Shown one piece after another: positions 1 through 9,616 of a stretch of 64,000 nucleotides of DNA; position 1 is the first letter of the stretch; each line of letters begins with the position of its first letter. The DNA comes from Alkalihalobacillus alcalophilus ATCC 27647 = CGMCC 1.3604 (lineage in GTDB: Bacteria > Bacillota > Bacilli > Bacillales > Bacillaceae_D), in the NCBI RefSeq assembly GCF_000292245.2, contig NZ_ALPT02000007.1, forward strand, positions 1 through 64,000, written 5' to 3'. The position numbers and the translations under genes were made by a program. The notes under the pieces were generated by a model. It ran no database searches, was not told the origin of the DNA, and saw only the letters and a list, made by a program, of their open reading frames with translations.

Positions 1-476
1 CATTTGGCTTCTTTGGGAGGCTTTGATTGCTTTTGCGGCTCTTATTCACCTGCTTTTGGAATCATTGCTGGCCTTTGATTCCCTTTGTGGCTCTTATTCA
101 TCGGCTTTTGGCTTCATAGACTCTCTTTGATTCCCTTTCACGCTTTGATTCATATGCTTTCGGAATCATAGACACCCTATGATTCCCTTTGTGGCTCTTA
201 TTAATGTTCATTTGGCTTCTTTGGGAGGCTTTGATTCCTTTTGTGGCTCTGATTCACCTGCTTTTGGCTTCATAGACTCTCTTTGATTCCCTTTGTGGCT
301 CTGATTCACCTGCTTTTGGCTTCATTGCTGGCCTTTGATTCCTTTTGTGGCTTTGATTCATCGGCTTTTGGCATCATAGCCAGCCTTTGATTCCCTTTCG
401 CCCTCTTATTCATATGCTTTCGACTTCATAGACACTCTTGAATCCCCTTTGCAACTCTGATTCATATGCTTCAGAA
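1..476. repeat. 52-bp tandem repeat array (9 units, continues off the left edge)
   Basis: The core CTTTGATTCCCTTT recurs at 21, 73, 125, 177, 229, 281, 333, 385 and 437, an exact 52-bp step each time. Units vary by substitutions but almost never by length. The period is not a multiple of three, so it does not encode a protein repeat. The same family recurs at 9450-9600 and 40550-40788. Function is unknown. Confidence 0.92.
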
Positions 477-477
477 G

Positions 478-494
478 GTGACAGGCACCTGTCC
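478..494. repeat. GGTGACAGGCACC-type palindromic motif
   Basis: This copy of the dispersed palindrome sits directly against the stop codon of the ROK regulator and at the edge of the 52-bp array. The arms GACAGG and CCTGTC could form a small hairpin. See the family entry at 30732. Confidence 0.6.
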
Positions 495-495
495 T

Positions 496-1644
496 CTATC
501 CCAATTCAAGGAATCGTTCTCCGGCGACAATTCCTGCCCCTAATACGACTCCTTTGTTTTGAAGGGTTGAGTATTTTATTCTTTTTGTATCATCATGTTG
601 GCTATATTGGTTTAATCGGATTTCTAATTCTGTTTTCAAACGTGGGAAGTATTCAAAAAATTGGCCTGATAAGACAACCAGCTTCGGATCGTAAGTCGTA
701 AATATATTCCCAATCGCAATTGCCAAATACATAACTGCTTGTTCCAGTATCGATTTTACTAAAGGTTGACCTTGTTCATAATAATGAGCCAAATCAGCCA
801 TTGATTCGGCCTGCATAGCAATCGCTGCTTGCTGAATAAGAGAACGCTCAGATATATAAGAAGCTAAACACCCTACCTTTCCACACTTACAAACATTCCC
901 ATTAGGATTAACGATGCTATGCCCTATCTCACCTGCTGTATTGGAGCTCCCTCTATAAATTTCTCCATTAATTAAAACAGCTGCTCCTATCCCTGAGCCT
1001 ATTCCGACTAGAACCATCGTTTCTGCTTCGTTTTCTTTCCATGTATGTTTTTCTGAAACAGCTTGCATCTTTAATTCATTATCCACAACCGTCTGAAAAT
1101 CAGTTTTATCGAAAATTAACTGAGCTATGTTCATATCTTTCCAAATCAGCTGATCTGAATGAATGACCTTGCCCTTCTTATCATCAATATATCCAGGGAG
1201 ACCAACCCCAACACCTAATATTTTTGCTCGCTCAATCCCTTGCTCCAGAATTATCTCATTCATCATACTCACTGATTTATCAATAGCTAAATCTGGATTC
1301 TCTCTGACAGAGAAAGGAACCTCTTTCATATAGGTTAACTCGCCTTTGAGATTAATGACTCCCATTCGAATAACATTCATATCAAACTCTAAGCCAATTG
1401 AACAACGAGCATCACGATTAATTTGCAAAAAAACAGCATTCCGACCAACACTTTTTGTGTCATTGTCCTTTTCGTAGATTAAATTTTCCGAATTTAAATC
1501 ATTAACAATTCGATTAATAGAAGTAGGACTCATTTTTGTATGTTTTACTAAGTCTGGTTTTGTGAGCGGTTCTTTTGTCTTAATTAATTCATATACCCAT
1601 TGCTTATTTTGTTGTTTTATATAAAGTTGGTCATGCTTTAGCAT
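496..1644 (-). CDS. ROK family transcriptional regulator (NagC/XylR type)
   Basis: A winged helix-turn-helix spans roughly residues 16-60, with a recognition helix in a segment reading MSPTSINRIVNDL. It is followed by the ROK sugar-kinase-like fold with the zinc-binding signature CKCGKVGC near residue 255. Proteins of this kind repress sugar genes and are released by a sugar ligand. It lies downstream of, and in the same direction as, the importer/oxidoreductase operon at 1819-9208, which makes it a plausible regulator of that operon; this is inferred. Two ATG starts are possible, 1656 and 1644. The second has a GAGGG ribosome site five bases upstream and is preferred. The inducer is unknown. 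Confidence 0.85.
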   Translation of the reverse strand: MLKHDQLYIKQQNKQWVYELIKTKEPLTKPDLVKHTKMSPTSINRIVNDLNSENLIYEKDNDTKSVGRNAVFLQINRDARCSIGLEFDMNVIRMGVINLKGELTYMKEVPFSVRENPDLAIDKSVSMMNEIILEQGIERAKILGVGVGLPGYIDDKKGKVIHSDQLIWKDMNIAQLIFDKTDFQTVVDNELKMQAVSEKHTWKENEAETMVLVGIGSGIGAAVLINGEIYRGSSNTAGEIGHSIVNPNGNVCKCGKVGCLASYISERSLIQQAAIAMQAESMADLAHYYEQGQPLVKSILEQAVMYLAIAIGNIFTTYDPKLVVLSGQFFEYFPRLKTELEIRLNQYSQHDDTKRIKYSTLQNKGVVLGAGIVAGERFLELG

Positions 1645-1700
1645 TTTATCCCTCATTCCAATCCACCCTATGTTATTTATCTATTATATCGGAATAATTC

Positions 1701-1721
1701 GACAGGTGACAGGCACCTGTC
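1701..1721. repeat. Perfect 8-bp inverted repeat of the GACAGGTG family
   Basis: The arms GACAGGTG and CACCTGTC are separated by five bases and followed by six A residues. This is one of the dispersed GACAGGCACC elements. It lies just upstream of the ROK gene. A second copy with arms ATTCGACA and TGTCGAAT lies at about 1777-1806. Confidence 0.7.
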
Positions 1722-1742
1722 AAAAAATCAGGCTCTAACCCG

Positions 1743-1772
1743 AAAAGGCTGCCCTAATTGGGACAGCCCTTT
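1743..1772 (-). terminator. Rho-independent terminator of the 1819-9208 operon
   Basis: Read on the minus strand, an AAGGGCTGTCCC arm pairs with GGGCAGCC across a five-base loop and is followed by TTTT. It lies about 45 bases past the stop codon of the last operon gene. Confidence 0.75.
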
Positions 1773-1818
1773 CAACAGTATTCGACAACCGACAGGTGCT
1801 TGTCGAATGGCATCCCAT

Positions 1819-2853
1819 TCACCTTGCTGCCGTGTATATGCCTTGAATGATTTTCATTAATTCGATTCCATCTTCAATTGGGGCTGGAGATGGGCCATTT
1901 GTCATACACGCCTGAACAAATGCATCGATTTGATTTTGGAAGGCACTATCAAAATCAAATGTTGATTGATCGATTTGTGGGTCAATATTAAGGATCGTAT
2001 CGTTTTCTTCCGTTACTATCGTCAAATGAGGCTCTAATTCAGCTCCCCCCTTTGTTCCAAACACTTGAAGAGCGATTTGGTCTTTTTTCAAGTGTAATGA
2101 ATAAGAAGTATCCACCATTAACGAACTCCCATTTTCAAAAGTAATGAGAGCGTTCGCTAAATCCTCAACAGAGTTCGTCGTTGCATCATAATCAGCCGTT
2201 TTATAAAAAGACAAATTCTCGATATTCCCACGATTGCCCATCAAACTATACACATGTCCCGTTATTGACTTCACTTTCGGACGTCCCATTAAATACCAAC
2301 ACGCATCAATGATATGCACACCTAGATCAATGAGCGGTCCACCTCCAGAACGTGCTTTATCAGCAAACCACCCTCCTGGATTCCCAATTCTCCTGAGCAG
2401 GGAAGCTTTCGCATAATAAATATCGCCGAGTTTATCACTATCAATAAACTTCTTTAGAACGAGGGCATTCTCACCAAACCTGCGCACATAACCCACCTGT
2501 AAAATAGCTGTGTTTTGATCCACGACCTCCTTGATTTTTTCCGCTTCTTCAACCGTCATCGCTACAGGTTTCTCCACTAATACATGTTTGCCTGCTTTAA
2601 TGGCAGCAATCGCTAATTCTGCATGTGAATTATTCCACGTACAAATGCTAATCGCATCTACTTGATCATCTGCAAATACCTCTTTCGCATCTGTGTATAT
2701 TTTCTCCACTCCATATTGTCCTGCTACTGTCATCGCACGCTCTTCATTCCGATCACATACCCCGTACAGCTCTGCCTGTTTGTTAGCATGATAAGATTTG
2801 GCATGCATCTCTGAAATCGTGCCAAGACCAATTATAACGACTCGTAACTTCAT
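1819..2853 (-). CDS. Gfo/Idh/MocA family NAD(P)-dependent oxidoreductase
   Basis: The 344-residue protein starts with a Rossmann motif (GLGTISEMHAKSY) and carries the family signature VLVEKPVAM near residue 97, where the lysine takes part in catalysis. The C-terminal half is the alpha/beta substrate domain typical of sugar, inositol and glucoside dehydrogenases. Length is normal for the family. The start overlaps the stop of the upstream isomerase gene by four bases (ATGA), so translation is probably coupled. It is the last gene of a seven-gene operon with an importer. The substrate is likely a sugar or polyol derivative but cannot be named from sequence alone. Confidence 0.88.
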   Translation of the reverse strand: MKLRVVIIGLGTISEMHAKSYHANKQAELYGVCDRNEERAMTVAGQYGVEKIYTDAKEVFADDQVDAISICTWNNSHAELAIAAIKAGKHVLVEKPVAMTVEEAEKIKEVVDQNTAILQVGYVRRFGENALVLKKFIDSDKLGDIYYAKASLLRRIGNPGGWFADKARSGGGPLIDLGVHIIDACWYLMGRPKVKSITGHVYSLMGNRGNIENLSFYKTADYDATTNSVEDLANALITFENGSSLMVDTSYSLHLKKDQIALQVFGTKGGAELEPHLTIVTEENDTILNIDPQIDQSTFDFDSAFQNQIDAFVQACMTNGPSPAPIEDGIELMKIIQGIYTAAR

Positions 2854-3767
2854 GATTTTCCAACCCCTTCTATTACCGTTTTCCAGCCATCAACCGTCAC
2901 TTCATCCCATAATCTTTTGACATTATTCATTCCAATCCGCGAACCAACAAAACAATCTTCCATTCCCTCAAATTCAACGACAATATGCCCATCATAACCA
3001 TGTTCTTTTAATAGACGGATGATTTCTCTAATCGGTAATTCTCCGTGGCCAACAATCGCTCCTCTCAAATAATTTTCGTTCACCGTACGGAACCATTCTC
3101 CCTCTCCTGGGTTTTCATAATAAGGACGTACGTAAAAATCTTTAAAATGGACCGTCGCCGCTTGAGCTAAGTTCTTTTTAATTCCGACTAACGGATCTTC
3201 ATCTGCACATAAAAAGTTTCCAATATCTAAAGTCGTTTTGAAATTGTCTCGGTTAACAGCACGCAAAACCCTTTGAACCCGATCACTAGACTGAACATTA
3301 AAACCGTGATTTTCAATCGTCGTTGTCATCCCATATTGTTTCGCATAATCGGCGATTAACTGGCTGCCTTTTACAATCTCATCAAAATGATCATCAAAAT
3401 AATGAACGGTCATTTGCTCTGGTGGCAAAGTAAAGGCGGTCACATCATGACGAATTACTTTTATCCCCATATGATTGACAACATCAACATGTTTTTTGAT
3501 CCGGGCGACTTCTTGTTCAAATTCCTCTGCTGTCGGTTGGATAAAATTAGCTGGCATACAATAAGCCGATAATTCAATTCCAACACTTTCCGCTTTTTCT
3601 CGAATTTCGGTAGCTAAAGCTAAATCATCCACAACCGAGTAACCATAAGGAACCAACTCCATATGACTGCCCCCATTATCAGCCACCCACTGAATCGCCT
3701 CTAAAATCGTAATATCTCCTGCTTTAATTGCCTTCACTAAACTATACGAACTTAATCCTACTTTCAT
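2850..3767 (-). CDS. Sugar phosphate isomerase/epimerase (xylose isomerase-like TIM barrel)
   Basis: The 305-residue protein has the AP-endonuclease-2/xylose-isomerase-like barrel. Metal-binding carboxylates and histidines appear in the segments TTIENHGF, TTLDIGNFL, VHFKDFYV and VVEFEGMED. Relatives include IolE/IolI-like inosose dehydratases and hexulose 3-epimerases. The gene sits between the ATPase gene and the Gfo/Idh/MocA gene and overlaps the latter by four bases. A GGGAGAG ribosome site precedes the ATG. The pairing of epimerase and oxidoreductase suggests that the two act one after the other on the imported compound; this is inference. Confidence 0.85.
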   Translation of the reverse strand: MKVGLSSYSLVKAIKAGDITILEAIQWVADNGGSHMELVPYGYSVVDDLALATEIREKAESVGIELSAYCMPANFIQPTAEEFEQEVARIKKHVDVVNHMGIKVIRHDVTAFTLPPEQMTVHYFDDHFDEIVKGSQLIADYAKQYGMTTTIENHGFNVQSSDRVQRVLRAVNRDNFKTTLDIGNFLCADEDPLVGIKKNLAQAATVHFKDFYVRPYYENPGEGEWFRTVNENYLRGAIVGHGELPIREIIRLLKEHGYDGHIVVEFEGMEDCFVGSRIGMNNVKRLWDEVTVDGWKTVIEGVGKS

Positions 3768-3794
3768 TTGCTAACACTCTCCCTTTTAAAATGA

Positions 3795-4769
3795 TTAATG
3801 CTCTGTTAAATGACAAGCGACTTGATGATCATGATTTACCTCACTTTGCAAAAACGGCTCTTTCTTTTGGCAAATCTCCATTACAAATGGACATCGTGTA
3901 TGAAAACTACATCCAGTTGGTGGGTTAACCGGACTAGGTAAATCTCCTTTTAAAACGATTCTTTCTTTCTTTGGACCTTTTTTCCCTATGACAGGTACAG
4001 CTGATAATAACGCTTTTGTATATGGGTGCTTTGGACTTTCAAACACTTTTTGTTTTGGACCACTTTCAACAATTTTTCCTAAATACATGACCGCGACTTT
4101 ATCGCTAATATGTTCGACAACACTTAAGTCATGAGAAATAAACAAATAAGCAAGATTAAATTCCTTTTGTAGCTCTTTAAATAAATTCAATATTTGAGAT
4201 TGAATCGAGACATCCAATGCGGATACAGGCTCATCCGCAATAATTAAATCTGGCTTTAAGATAAGAGCTCTAGCAATGCCAATCCTTTGCCGTTGTCCAC
4301 CACTAAATTCATGGGGATATTTGTAGGCAGAATATTCATTTAAGCCGACCACTTCTAACATTTCCATAATCATTTTTTCTTTTTCTTTTTTGGATAGATT
4401 TAAATGGACATCCAATGGCTCTGCTAAAATATCAAACACTTTCATTCTTGGATTTAATGAAGCATATGGATCTTGAAAAACCATTTGAATACGACGATTA
4501 AAAGGTTTGATTTGCTTCTTAGACAGCTTCGAAATTTCCGTTTTCTCTAACCATACTTCCCCACTATCAGGCGTAATTAATTGATTTAACAACCGACCTG
4601 TTGTTGATTTCCCACATCCACTTTCTCCTACTAAGCTGTAGGTTTCACCTTTATTTATAGAAAGCGAAACATCCGAAACAGCTCGTAACCTCTCTTTTTT
4701 CTTGAAGGGTCCACGCTTCATTTCAAATGACTTAGTTAATGATTCCACTCGTAATAAAACATCCTCCAT
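3795..4769 (-). CDS. Peptide/nickel-type ABC transporter ATP-binding protein (DppF/OppF-like)
   Basis: This 324-residue ATPase has Walker A GESGCGKSTTG, signature FSGGQRQRIGIARAL and Walker B LIIADEPVSALD. It ends in the oligopeptide-transporter C-terminal extension with a Cys-rich segment (SFHTRCPF...ICQKKEP). It would energise import through the permeases encoded upstream. The start codon overlaps the preceding gene's stop by one base (TAATG) and has an AGGAGGGG ribosome site. Family 5 importers take up peptides, but many also take up oligosaccharides; the sugar-type neighbours favour a carbohydrate substrate here. Confidence 0.93.
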   Translation of the reverse strand: MEDVLLRVESLTKSFEMKRGPFKKKERLRAVSDVSLSINKGETYSLVGESGCGKSTTGRLLNQLITPDSGEVWLEKTEISKLSKKQIKPFNRRIQMVFQDPYASLNPRMKVFDILAEPLDVHLNLSKKEKEKMIMEMLEVVGLNEYSAYKYPHEFSGGQRQRIGIARALILKPDLIIADEPVSALDVSIQSQILNLFKELQKEFNLAYLFISHDLSVVEHISDKVAVMYLGKIVESGPKQKVFESPKHPYTKALLSAVPVIGKKGPKKERIVLKGDLPSPVNPPTGCSFHTRCPFVMEICQKKEPFLQSEVNHDHQVACHLTEH

Positions 4770-5743
4770 TAACTCCCCTCCTCATATAACCAGCAGCTAC
4801 ATCGTCTCCTATCAGCCTTCGTTGTTAGTGGTGGCTCTTTTGTCGAACAAATCGACATCACTTGATTACATCTGGGGGCAAAATTACAGCCTTGAGGCAT
4901 ATCTGATGGCTGAGGAACATTGCCTGGTATACTAAATAACGCTTCAACCCGTTGTCCAATTTGTGGAATTGATTGAATCAAACCTTGCGTATATGGATGC
5001 TGAGGGTTATTAAAAAGCTCATCAACACTTGCTTCTTCCACAATACGCCCCGCATACATCACAATGACTCGATCACACATTTCAGAGACAACCCCTAAGT
5101 CATGAGTAATTAATAAAATCGACATCCCCAAATCCCTTTGAATTTCTTTCATTAGCTCTAAAATTTGGGCTTGAATCGTCACATCAAGTGCGGTGGTCGG
5201 TTCATCGGCAATTAAAAGCTCCGGGTAACAAGCTAAGGCAATCGAGATCATTACTCGTTGACGCATACCACCAGAAAGCTGATGCGGGTATTCTTTCATT
5301 ACATCTTCCGCTCTAGAAATTCCTACTTTTTTCAACATCGAAACCGCATGTTCCCGTGCTTGTTTCTTTCCATATGGCATATGCAAGCGGATGATCTCTT
5401 CAATCTGTTCACCAATTTTCATAACCGGATTTAATGATGTCATCGGTTCCTGAAAGATCATCGAAATTTGTTTGCCACGAAGCTTTCTCATTTTTGCTTC
5501 ATTATAAGTAGAAATCGATTCTCCTTTATATTTAATTTCTCCACTAATAATAGAGCCCGTCGTCCCCTTAAATAACTTTAATATCGAAAGAGACGTGACA
5601 CTTTTCCCACTTCCACTTTCTCCAACTAGTCCTACTACTTCCCCTTTATTAATATGAAAGCTTAAATCATGTATGACGGTTAAAGGCTGATCATTTTGCA
5701 CAAATTGAGTTGCCACCTTATCGACTTCCAAAATCTTTTCCAT
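4769..5743 (-). CDS. Peptide/nickel-type ABC transporter ATP-binding protein (DppD/OppD-like)
   Basis: This is the partner ATPase of the importer. It has Walker A GESGSGKSVTS, signature LSGGMRQRVMISIAL, Walker B LLIADEPTTALD and the C-terminal oligopeptide-transporter extension with four cysteines (NFAPRCNQVMSIC). A longer reading frame begins at 5782, but the ATG at 5743 is preceded by AAGGAGGGAAGG at good spacing. The longer start would also overlap the upstream gene, so 5743 was chosen. This gives 324 residues, the usual size. Confidence 0.93.
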   Translation of the reverse strand: MEKILEVDKVATQFVQNDQPLTVIHDLSFHINKGEVVGLVGESGSGKSVTSLSILKLFKGTTGSIISGEIKYKGESISTYNEAKMRKLRGKQISMIFQEPMTSLNPVMKIGEQIEEIIRLHMPYGKKQAREHAVSMLKKVGISRAEDVMKEYPHQLSGGMRQRVMISIALACYPELLIADEPTTALDVTIQAQILELMKEIQRDLGMSILLITHDLGVVSEMCDRVIVMYAGRIVEEASVDELFNNPQHPYTQGLIQSIPQIGQRVEALFSIPGNVPQPSDMPQGCNFAPRCNQVMSICSTKEPPLTTKADRRRCSCWLYEEGS

Positions 5744-5756
5744 CTTCCTTCCCTCC

Positions 5757-6656
5757 TTAAGACGATTTCGGGTCAAACACATCCCTTAAACCATCACCCA
5801 CTAAATTAAAAGCTAGAACCGTTAGGAATAAAATGAGACCAGGAAATAAAACAACATGAGAAGCACTACTAATATAATCACGCCCCATACTAAGCATCGC
5901 TCCCCAATCAGGTGTTTCTGGACTTGCCCCTAAACCTAAAAAACTTAAAGTAGCCGCTGCTAAAATGGCATTTCCCATTCGCATCGAACAATAGACCAAT
6001 AACTCACCAATACTACTTGGCAAAATATGCTTCCAGATGATACGGGCACTTGAAGCACCAATCGATTGAGCCGCTTCGACATATTCGGCTTGTTTCGTCT
6101 CCAAAGCAGCCCCACGAACTAAACGAGCAAAACTTGGAATCGAAAAAATAGAAAGAGCAATGACAACATTCGTTAAGCCTGGACCAAGAATCGCAATAAT
6201 CGCAATCGCTAGAAGAATATCTGGAAATGCAAACATAATATCACTGAGTCTCATAATCAATCGGTCCAATTTCCCGCCAAAATAACCACTAATTAACCCT
6301 AAGATCGTTCCAATAACCCCTCCGGCTACAATCGAAATAATGCCGACGCCTAAAGATATTTTGGCCCCCACAATTAACCGACTAAAAATATCGCGACCAT
6401 ACTCATCCGTCCCTGCAATATGCTCTGAAGTTGGACCACTTAGAACATTGCTATAATTTGGCTCATACGGATCATATGGAGCAATCCAAGTGCCGAATAA
6501 AGCAACGATGACAAGGAGCAAAATAAATATACCCGCTACAAATGCCACCTTCTGTTTACACCATTTTTTCCAAAATTGCTTGAGCGGCGAAGAACGAGGG
6601 GTTTGCCTTATTAATGCGTTTTGGTTATTTTCCAACTCAGTTTGATTCACCAACAC
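5757..6656 (-). CDS. ABC transporter permease (DppC/OppC-like)
   Basis: The 299-residue membrane protein starts with the cytosolic OppC N-terminal segment, then a first membrane helix (about residues 38-58). The extracytoplasmic segment carries the family hallmark HIAGTDEYGRDIFSRL, followed by five further helices. The EAA loop that contacts the ATPase reads EYVEAAQSIGASSARIIWKH. It is next to the second permease gene with a six-base gap. Length and features are those of an intact subunit. Confidence 0.93.
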   Translation of the reverse strand: MLVNQTELENNQNALIRQTPRSSPLKQFWKKWCKQKVAFVAGIFILLLVIVALFGTWIAPYDPYEPNYSNVLSGPTSEHIAGTDEYGRDIFSRLIVGAKISLGVGIISIVAGGVIGTILGLISGYFGGKLDRLIMRLSDIMFAFPDILLAIAIIAILGPGLTNVVIALSIFSIPSFARLVRGAALETKQAEYVEAAQSIGASSARIIWKHILPSSIGELLVYCSMRMGNAILAAATLSFLGLGASPETPDWGAMLSMGRDYISSASHVVLFPGLILFLTVLAFNLVGDGLRDVFDPKSS

Positions 6657-6662
6657 CCCTCC

Positions 6663-7586
6663 TTAGGCCGCATACTTGATTTTTGGATTTAATAAACTAT
6701 AGAGTAAATCAACAATCAAATTAACCATAATAAAATAGAATGAGAAAAGGAGTAATAACGCTTGAATCGTCGGATAATCTCTAAATCCAATTGAATCAAT
6801 TAAGAGACGACCCATTCCTGGAAAGTTGAACACCGTTTCCACTACGACAGAGCCACCTAATAAGAAACCAAACTGTAAACCAGAAATCGTGACAACTGGA
6901 ATGAGTGAATTTCGCAAAGCATGTTTAGGAATAATCGTCGTTTCTTTTAATCCTTTTGAACGTGCCGTCCGAATAAAATCTGATTTCAACGTATCTAATA
7001 AGGAAGCCCGAGTAAACCGAGCCACCATCGCCATAATTCCTGCCCCAAGAGCAATTGATGGCAAAACATACCCTTTCCACGAATCCAAACCACCTGTTGG
7101 TAACCAGCCTAGCTGTACAGAAAACAATTGAATCAGCAATAGTCCAAGCCAAAAATTAGGTACGGATATCCCCGATACAGCCGTCATCATTCCCACATAA
7201 TCAGGCCATTTATTTTTAAAGACAGCGGACACCGTTCCAATAATTAACCCAAAGACAAGGGCCCATCCCATACTAGCAATCGTTAAATATAAGGAAGGTA
7301 AAAACCTTGCTCCAATCATGGACGAAACATCGTGACCCGTAACTAACGATTGCCCCAAATTCCCTGTTAAAAGGCCAGCCATATAATCAACATACTGCTT
7401 CCAAACAGGCTGATCCAAACCAAGATTCTCCCTTATTTGTGCTACTTCTGCTAATGTAGCATCCGGGCCAGCCACTAGTCTGGCTGGGTCGCCCGGAATC
7501 AAATGAGTAAAGAAGAAAATTAAAATGGATACAACAAACAGGATTGGAATCGTTTCTAATAATCGTTTACCGATATATGCAAACAC
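6663..7586 (-). CDS. ABC transporter permease (DppB/OppB-like)
   Basis: The 307-residue protein has the N-terminal helix and the signature FFFTHLIPGDPARL of OppB-type permeases. It has about six membrane segments and an EAA loop DFIRTARSKGLKETTIIPKH. It forms the heterodimeric channel with the product of the next gene. It follows the binding-protein gene by 29 bases. Confidence 0.93.
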   Translation of the reverse strand: MFAYIGKRLLETIPILFVVSILIFFFTHLIPGDPARLVAGPDATLAEVAQIRENLGLDQPVWKQYVDYMAGLLTGNLGQSLVTGHDVSSMIGARFLPSLYLTIASMGWALVFGLIIGTVSAVFKNKWPDYVGMMTAVSGISVPNFWLGLLLIQLFSVQLGWLPTGGLDSWKGYVLPSIALGAGIMAMVARFTRASLLDTLKSDFIRTARSKGLKETTIIPKHALRNSLIPVVTISGLQFGFLLGGSVVVETVFNFPGMGRLLIDSIGFRDYPTIQALLLLFSFYFIMVNLIVDLLYSLLNPKIKYAA

Positions 7587-7615
7587 CGTCCAATTCGCCT
7601 CCCTGTTGAATCATG

Positions 7616-9208
7616 TTACGGCTTTATTTCAGCTTCACGAACTTCAACCGCTCCTGATGATAAATTATAAATGCCATCCACTTCTGCTCGTTTTCCTCCA
7701 CTGACAACTCCTTCAGCTAAGAAAATCCACGGTGCATCCGCATAGATTTGTTCTTGAATTTTTTGATAAAGCTCGACTTGTTCGGCTTCATCAGCTGAGG
7801 TCCGAGCCTGATTAATCCATTCGGTTACTTCCTCGTTCACATAGTAGGCCGAGTTGGCACCAGATGGAGGAAACATTTGACTTGAAAATAGCGGTCTAAT
7901 CGCATGATCGGTATCACTTGGAGAAGCCGCCCATGTGACATACCACATGTCCACTTCTGCCTCATCCGGATCCTCTACCCCATAAATTTTTTCCGATAAT
8001 GTCCCTTCTTCCATCGACATGACTTCTACCTCAATGCCAACCACACTTAATTGCTGTTGAATAAATTGCATTCCGCGCATATTATCCGAAGAAGTATTTC
8101 CCCAAATGGTCGTGTTAAAGCCGTCTTCATAACCAGCTTCTGCTAACAGTTCTTTGGCTTTCTCTGGATCATATTCATATAATCCTTGTGGTTCATAATG
8201 TTTCGTTTGTTTTGTAATAATCGAATCTAATGGATTACCTAAGCCTGATTTCACGACATTAATAAATGCTTCATTATCGATCGCATGGTTAATCGCTTGT
8301 CTAACTTTTGGATCATTAAACGGCTCTTTATTTGTGTTCATCGTGACATAGTTTTGAATCGTTGATGGGGTCAGCTCCACCGTAAAGTCATCTGTACTAT
8401 CCGCTTCAGCTAAATTTTGTTCCGGATATGGGAAAATAAAATCAGCCTCTCCGGTTTTTAACAAGGCCAACCTTGTCCCATTTTCAGGTGTTGGTCGGTA
8501 TTCTACTCCAGCTACTTTAGGTAATCCCTCTTCCCAATAATCTTCAAAAGCCTCCACCACTAAGGAACTGCCTTGATCCCAAGAAACAAACTTAAATGGA
8601 CCTGTACCGATTGGATTTTTCGATATTTCATCATCTGATAGTTTCAAAGACTCCCCACTTATCATTTGTGATGTTGCAAATTTATCCAACATTGAACTGT
8701 ACGGCTGCGATAAAATAACTTTAATCTCATAGTCATTGACAACAACCGTTTCATCGACAAACTCAAAGCTTCGATTAGCCCGAATTCCATTGTCTTGATT
8801 AGCCATCCGATCAATATTCGCCTTTGCTACTTCAGCATTAAATGGTGTTCCATCATGAAATGTCACCCCTTCACGAAGCTGGAACGTATATTCCAACCCA
8901 GAGTCACTGATTTCATAATCTTCAGCTAGTACAGTAATAATATTTCCGTCCTTATCCAACCCAAGTAATCCTTCAAACATCGAACGCTGGGCCGTTCTTG
9001 AATTAGCATCTCCTGTATTTTGAGGATCCATCGACAAGAAATTTTGTGCAACTGCAATTACAATTGACCGCTCAGATTGAGTCGTCGTCACGTCATTAGA
9101 GCCTTCACCTACATTCTCCGAGTCACTCGCCGTATCATCCGCTCCCCCACATGCCACTAAAACGATACATACAAACAGAAATAGTAAAGAAAGCACCTTA
9201 CTCTTCAT
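7616..9208 (-). CDS. Extracellular solute-binding protein, family 5, lipoprotein
   Basis: The protein has a lipoprotein signal with lipobox LVAC at about residues 17-20, an acidic/Ser linker and the family 5 fold (segments such as FHDGTPFNAEVAKANIDR and ARQAINHAID-type motifs). Binding proteins of this family deliver peptides or oligosaccharides to DppBCDF-type importers. A frame extends to 9280, but the ATG at 9208 has an AAAGGGGG ribosome site and starts a standard signal peptide, so it was chosen (530 residues). It is the first gene of the operon. Confidence 0.93.
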   Translation of the reverse strand: MKSKVLSLLFLFVCIVLVACGGADDTASDSENVGEGSNDVTTTQSERSIVIAVAQNFLSMDPQNTGDANSRTAQRSMFEGLLGLDKDGNIITVLAEDYEISDSGLEYTFQLREGVTFHDGTPFNAEVAKANIDRMANQDNGIRANRSFEFVDETVVVNDYEIKVILSQPYSSMLDKFATSQMISGESLKLSDDEISKNPIGTGPFKFVSWDQGSSLVVEAFEDYWEEGLPKVAGVEYRPTPENGTRLALLKTGEADFIFPYPEQNLAEADSTDDFTVELTPSTIQNYVTMNTNKEPFNDPKVRQAINHAIDNEAFINVVKSGLGNPLDSIITKQTKHYEPQGLYEYDPEKAKELLAEAGYEDGFNTTIWGNTSSDNMRGMQFIQQQLSVVGIEVEVMSMEEGTLSEKIYGVEDPDEAEVDMWYVTWAASPSDTDHAIRPLFSSQMFPPSGANSAYYVNEEVTEWINQARTSADEAEQVELYQKIQEQIYADAPWIFLAEGVVSGGKRAEVDGIYNLSSGAVEVREAEIKP

Positions 9209-9347
9209 TAAATTTCCCCCTTTGATTTGGATAAATGGACTGATGGACTGACGCTTAGCTGCGTTAATTATTAACACCACTGAAAAAAATATTTAAATGC
9301 CAACCACTAATTTTTAAAAAACACCCCCAAAAAGTAATAATAATTAC

Positions 9348-9376
9348 AATATATTCAGAATTAACAGATAAGTCAA
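9348..9376 (-). promoter_or_regulatory. Sigma-A-type promoter of the importer operon
   Basis: On the minus strand a -35 box TTGACT (9371-9376) and a -10 box TATATT (9348-9353) are separated by exactly 17 bases. They lie about 140 bases upstream of the binding-protein start. No cre box was seen in the leader. Confidence 0.7.
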
Positions 9377-9449
9377 GCTCTTATTTTTAACATCAGTTTA
9401 AAATATTGGCGACAAAAGTTGACAAGTGACCGGTACCTGTGCTCTTGTG

Positions 9450-9610
9450 TGCTTGGGGCGCTTTTGATTTCCTTTGCGGCTTTGATTCGATTGCTTTGGG
9501 AATCATTGACGGCTTTTGATTCCCTTTGCAGCTTTTATTAATGTTCATTTGACTTCATTGGGAGGCTTTGATTCCCTTTATGCCTCTTTTTCGCTCACCA
9601 TCGGATTCAT
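9450..9610. repeat. 52-bp tandem repeat, short array (3 units)
   Basis: The TTTTGATT core occurs at 9462, 9514 and 9566, in 52-bp steps, with the same consensus as the array at 1-476. It lies between the 3' end of the phosphate cotransporter gene and the promoter of the importer operon. The preceding bases 9421-9440 hold a GACAAGTGACCGGTACCTG variant of the dispersed palindrome. Confidence 0.88.
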
Positions 9611-9616
9611 TGCGTC

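Noticed and set aside
1..476. Possible CRISPR array
   Set aside because: The whole 52-bp unit repeats with scattered substitutions. There are no short constant repeats alternating with unique spacers and no cas genes.
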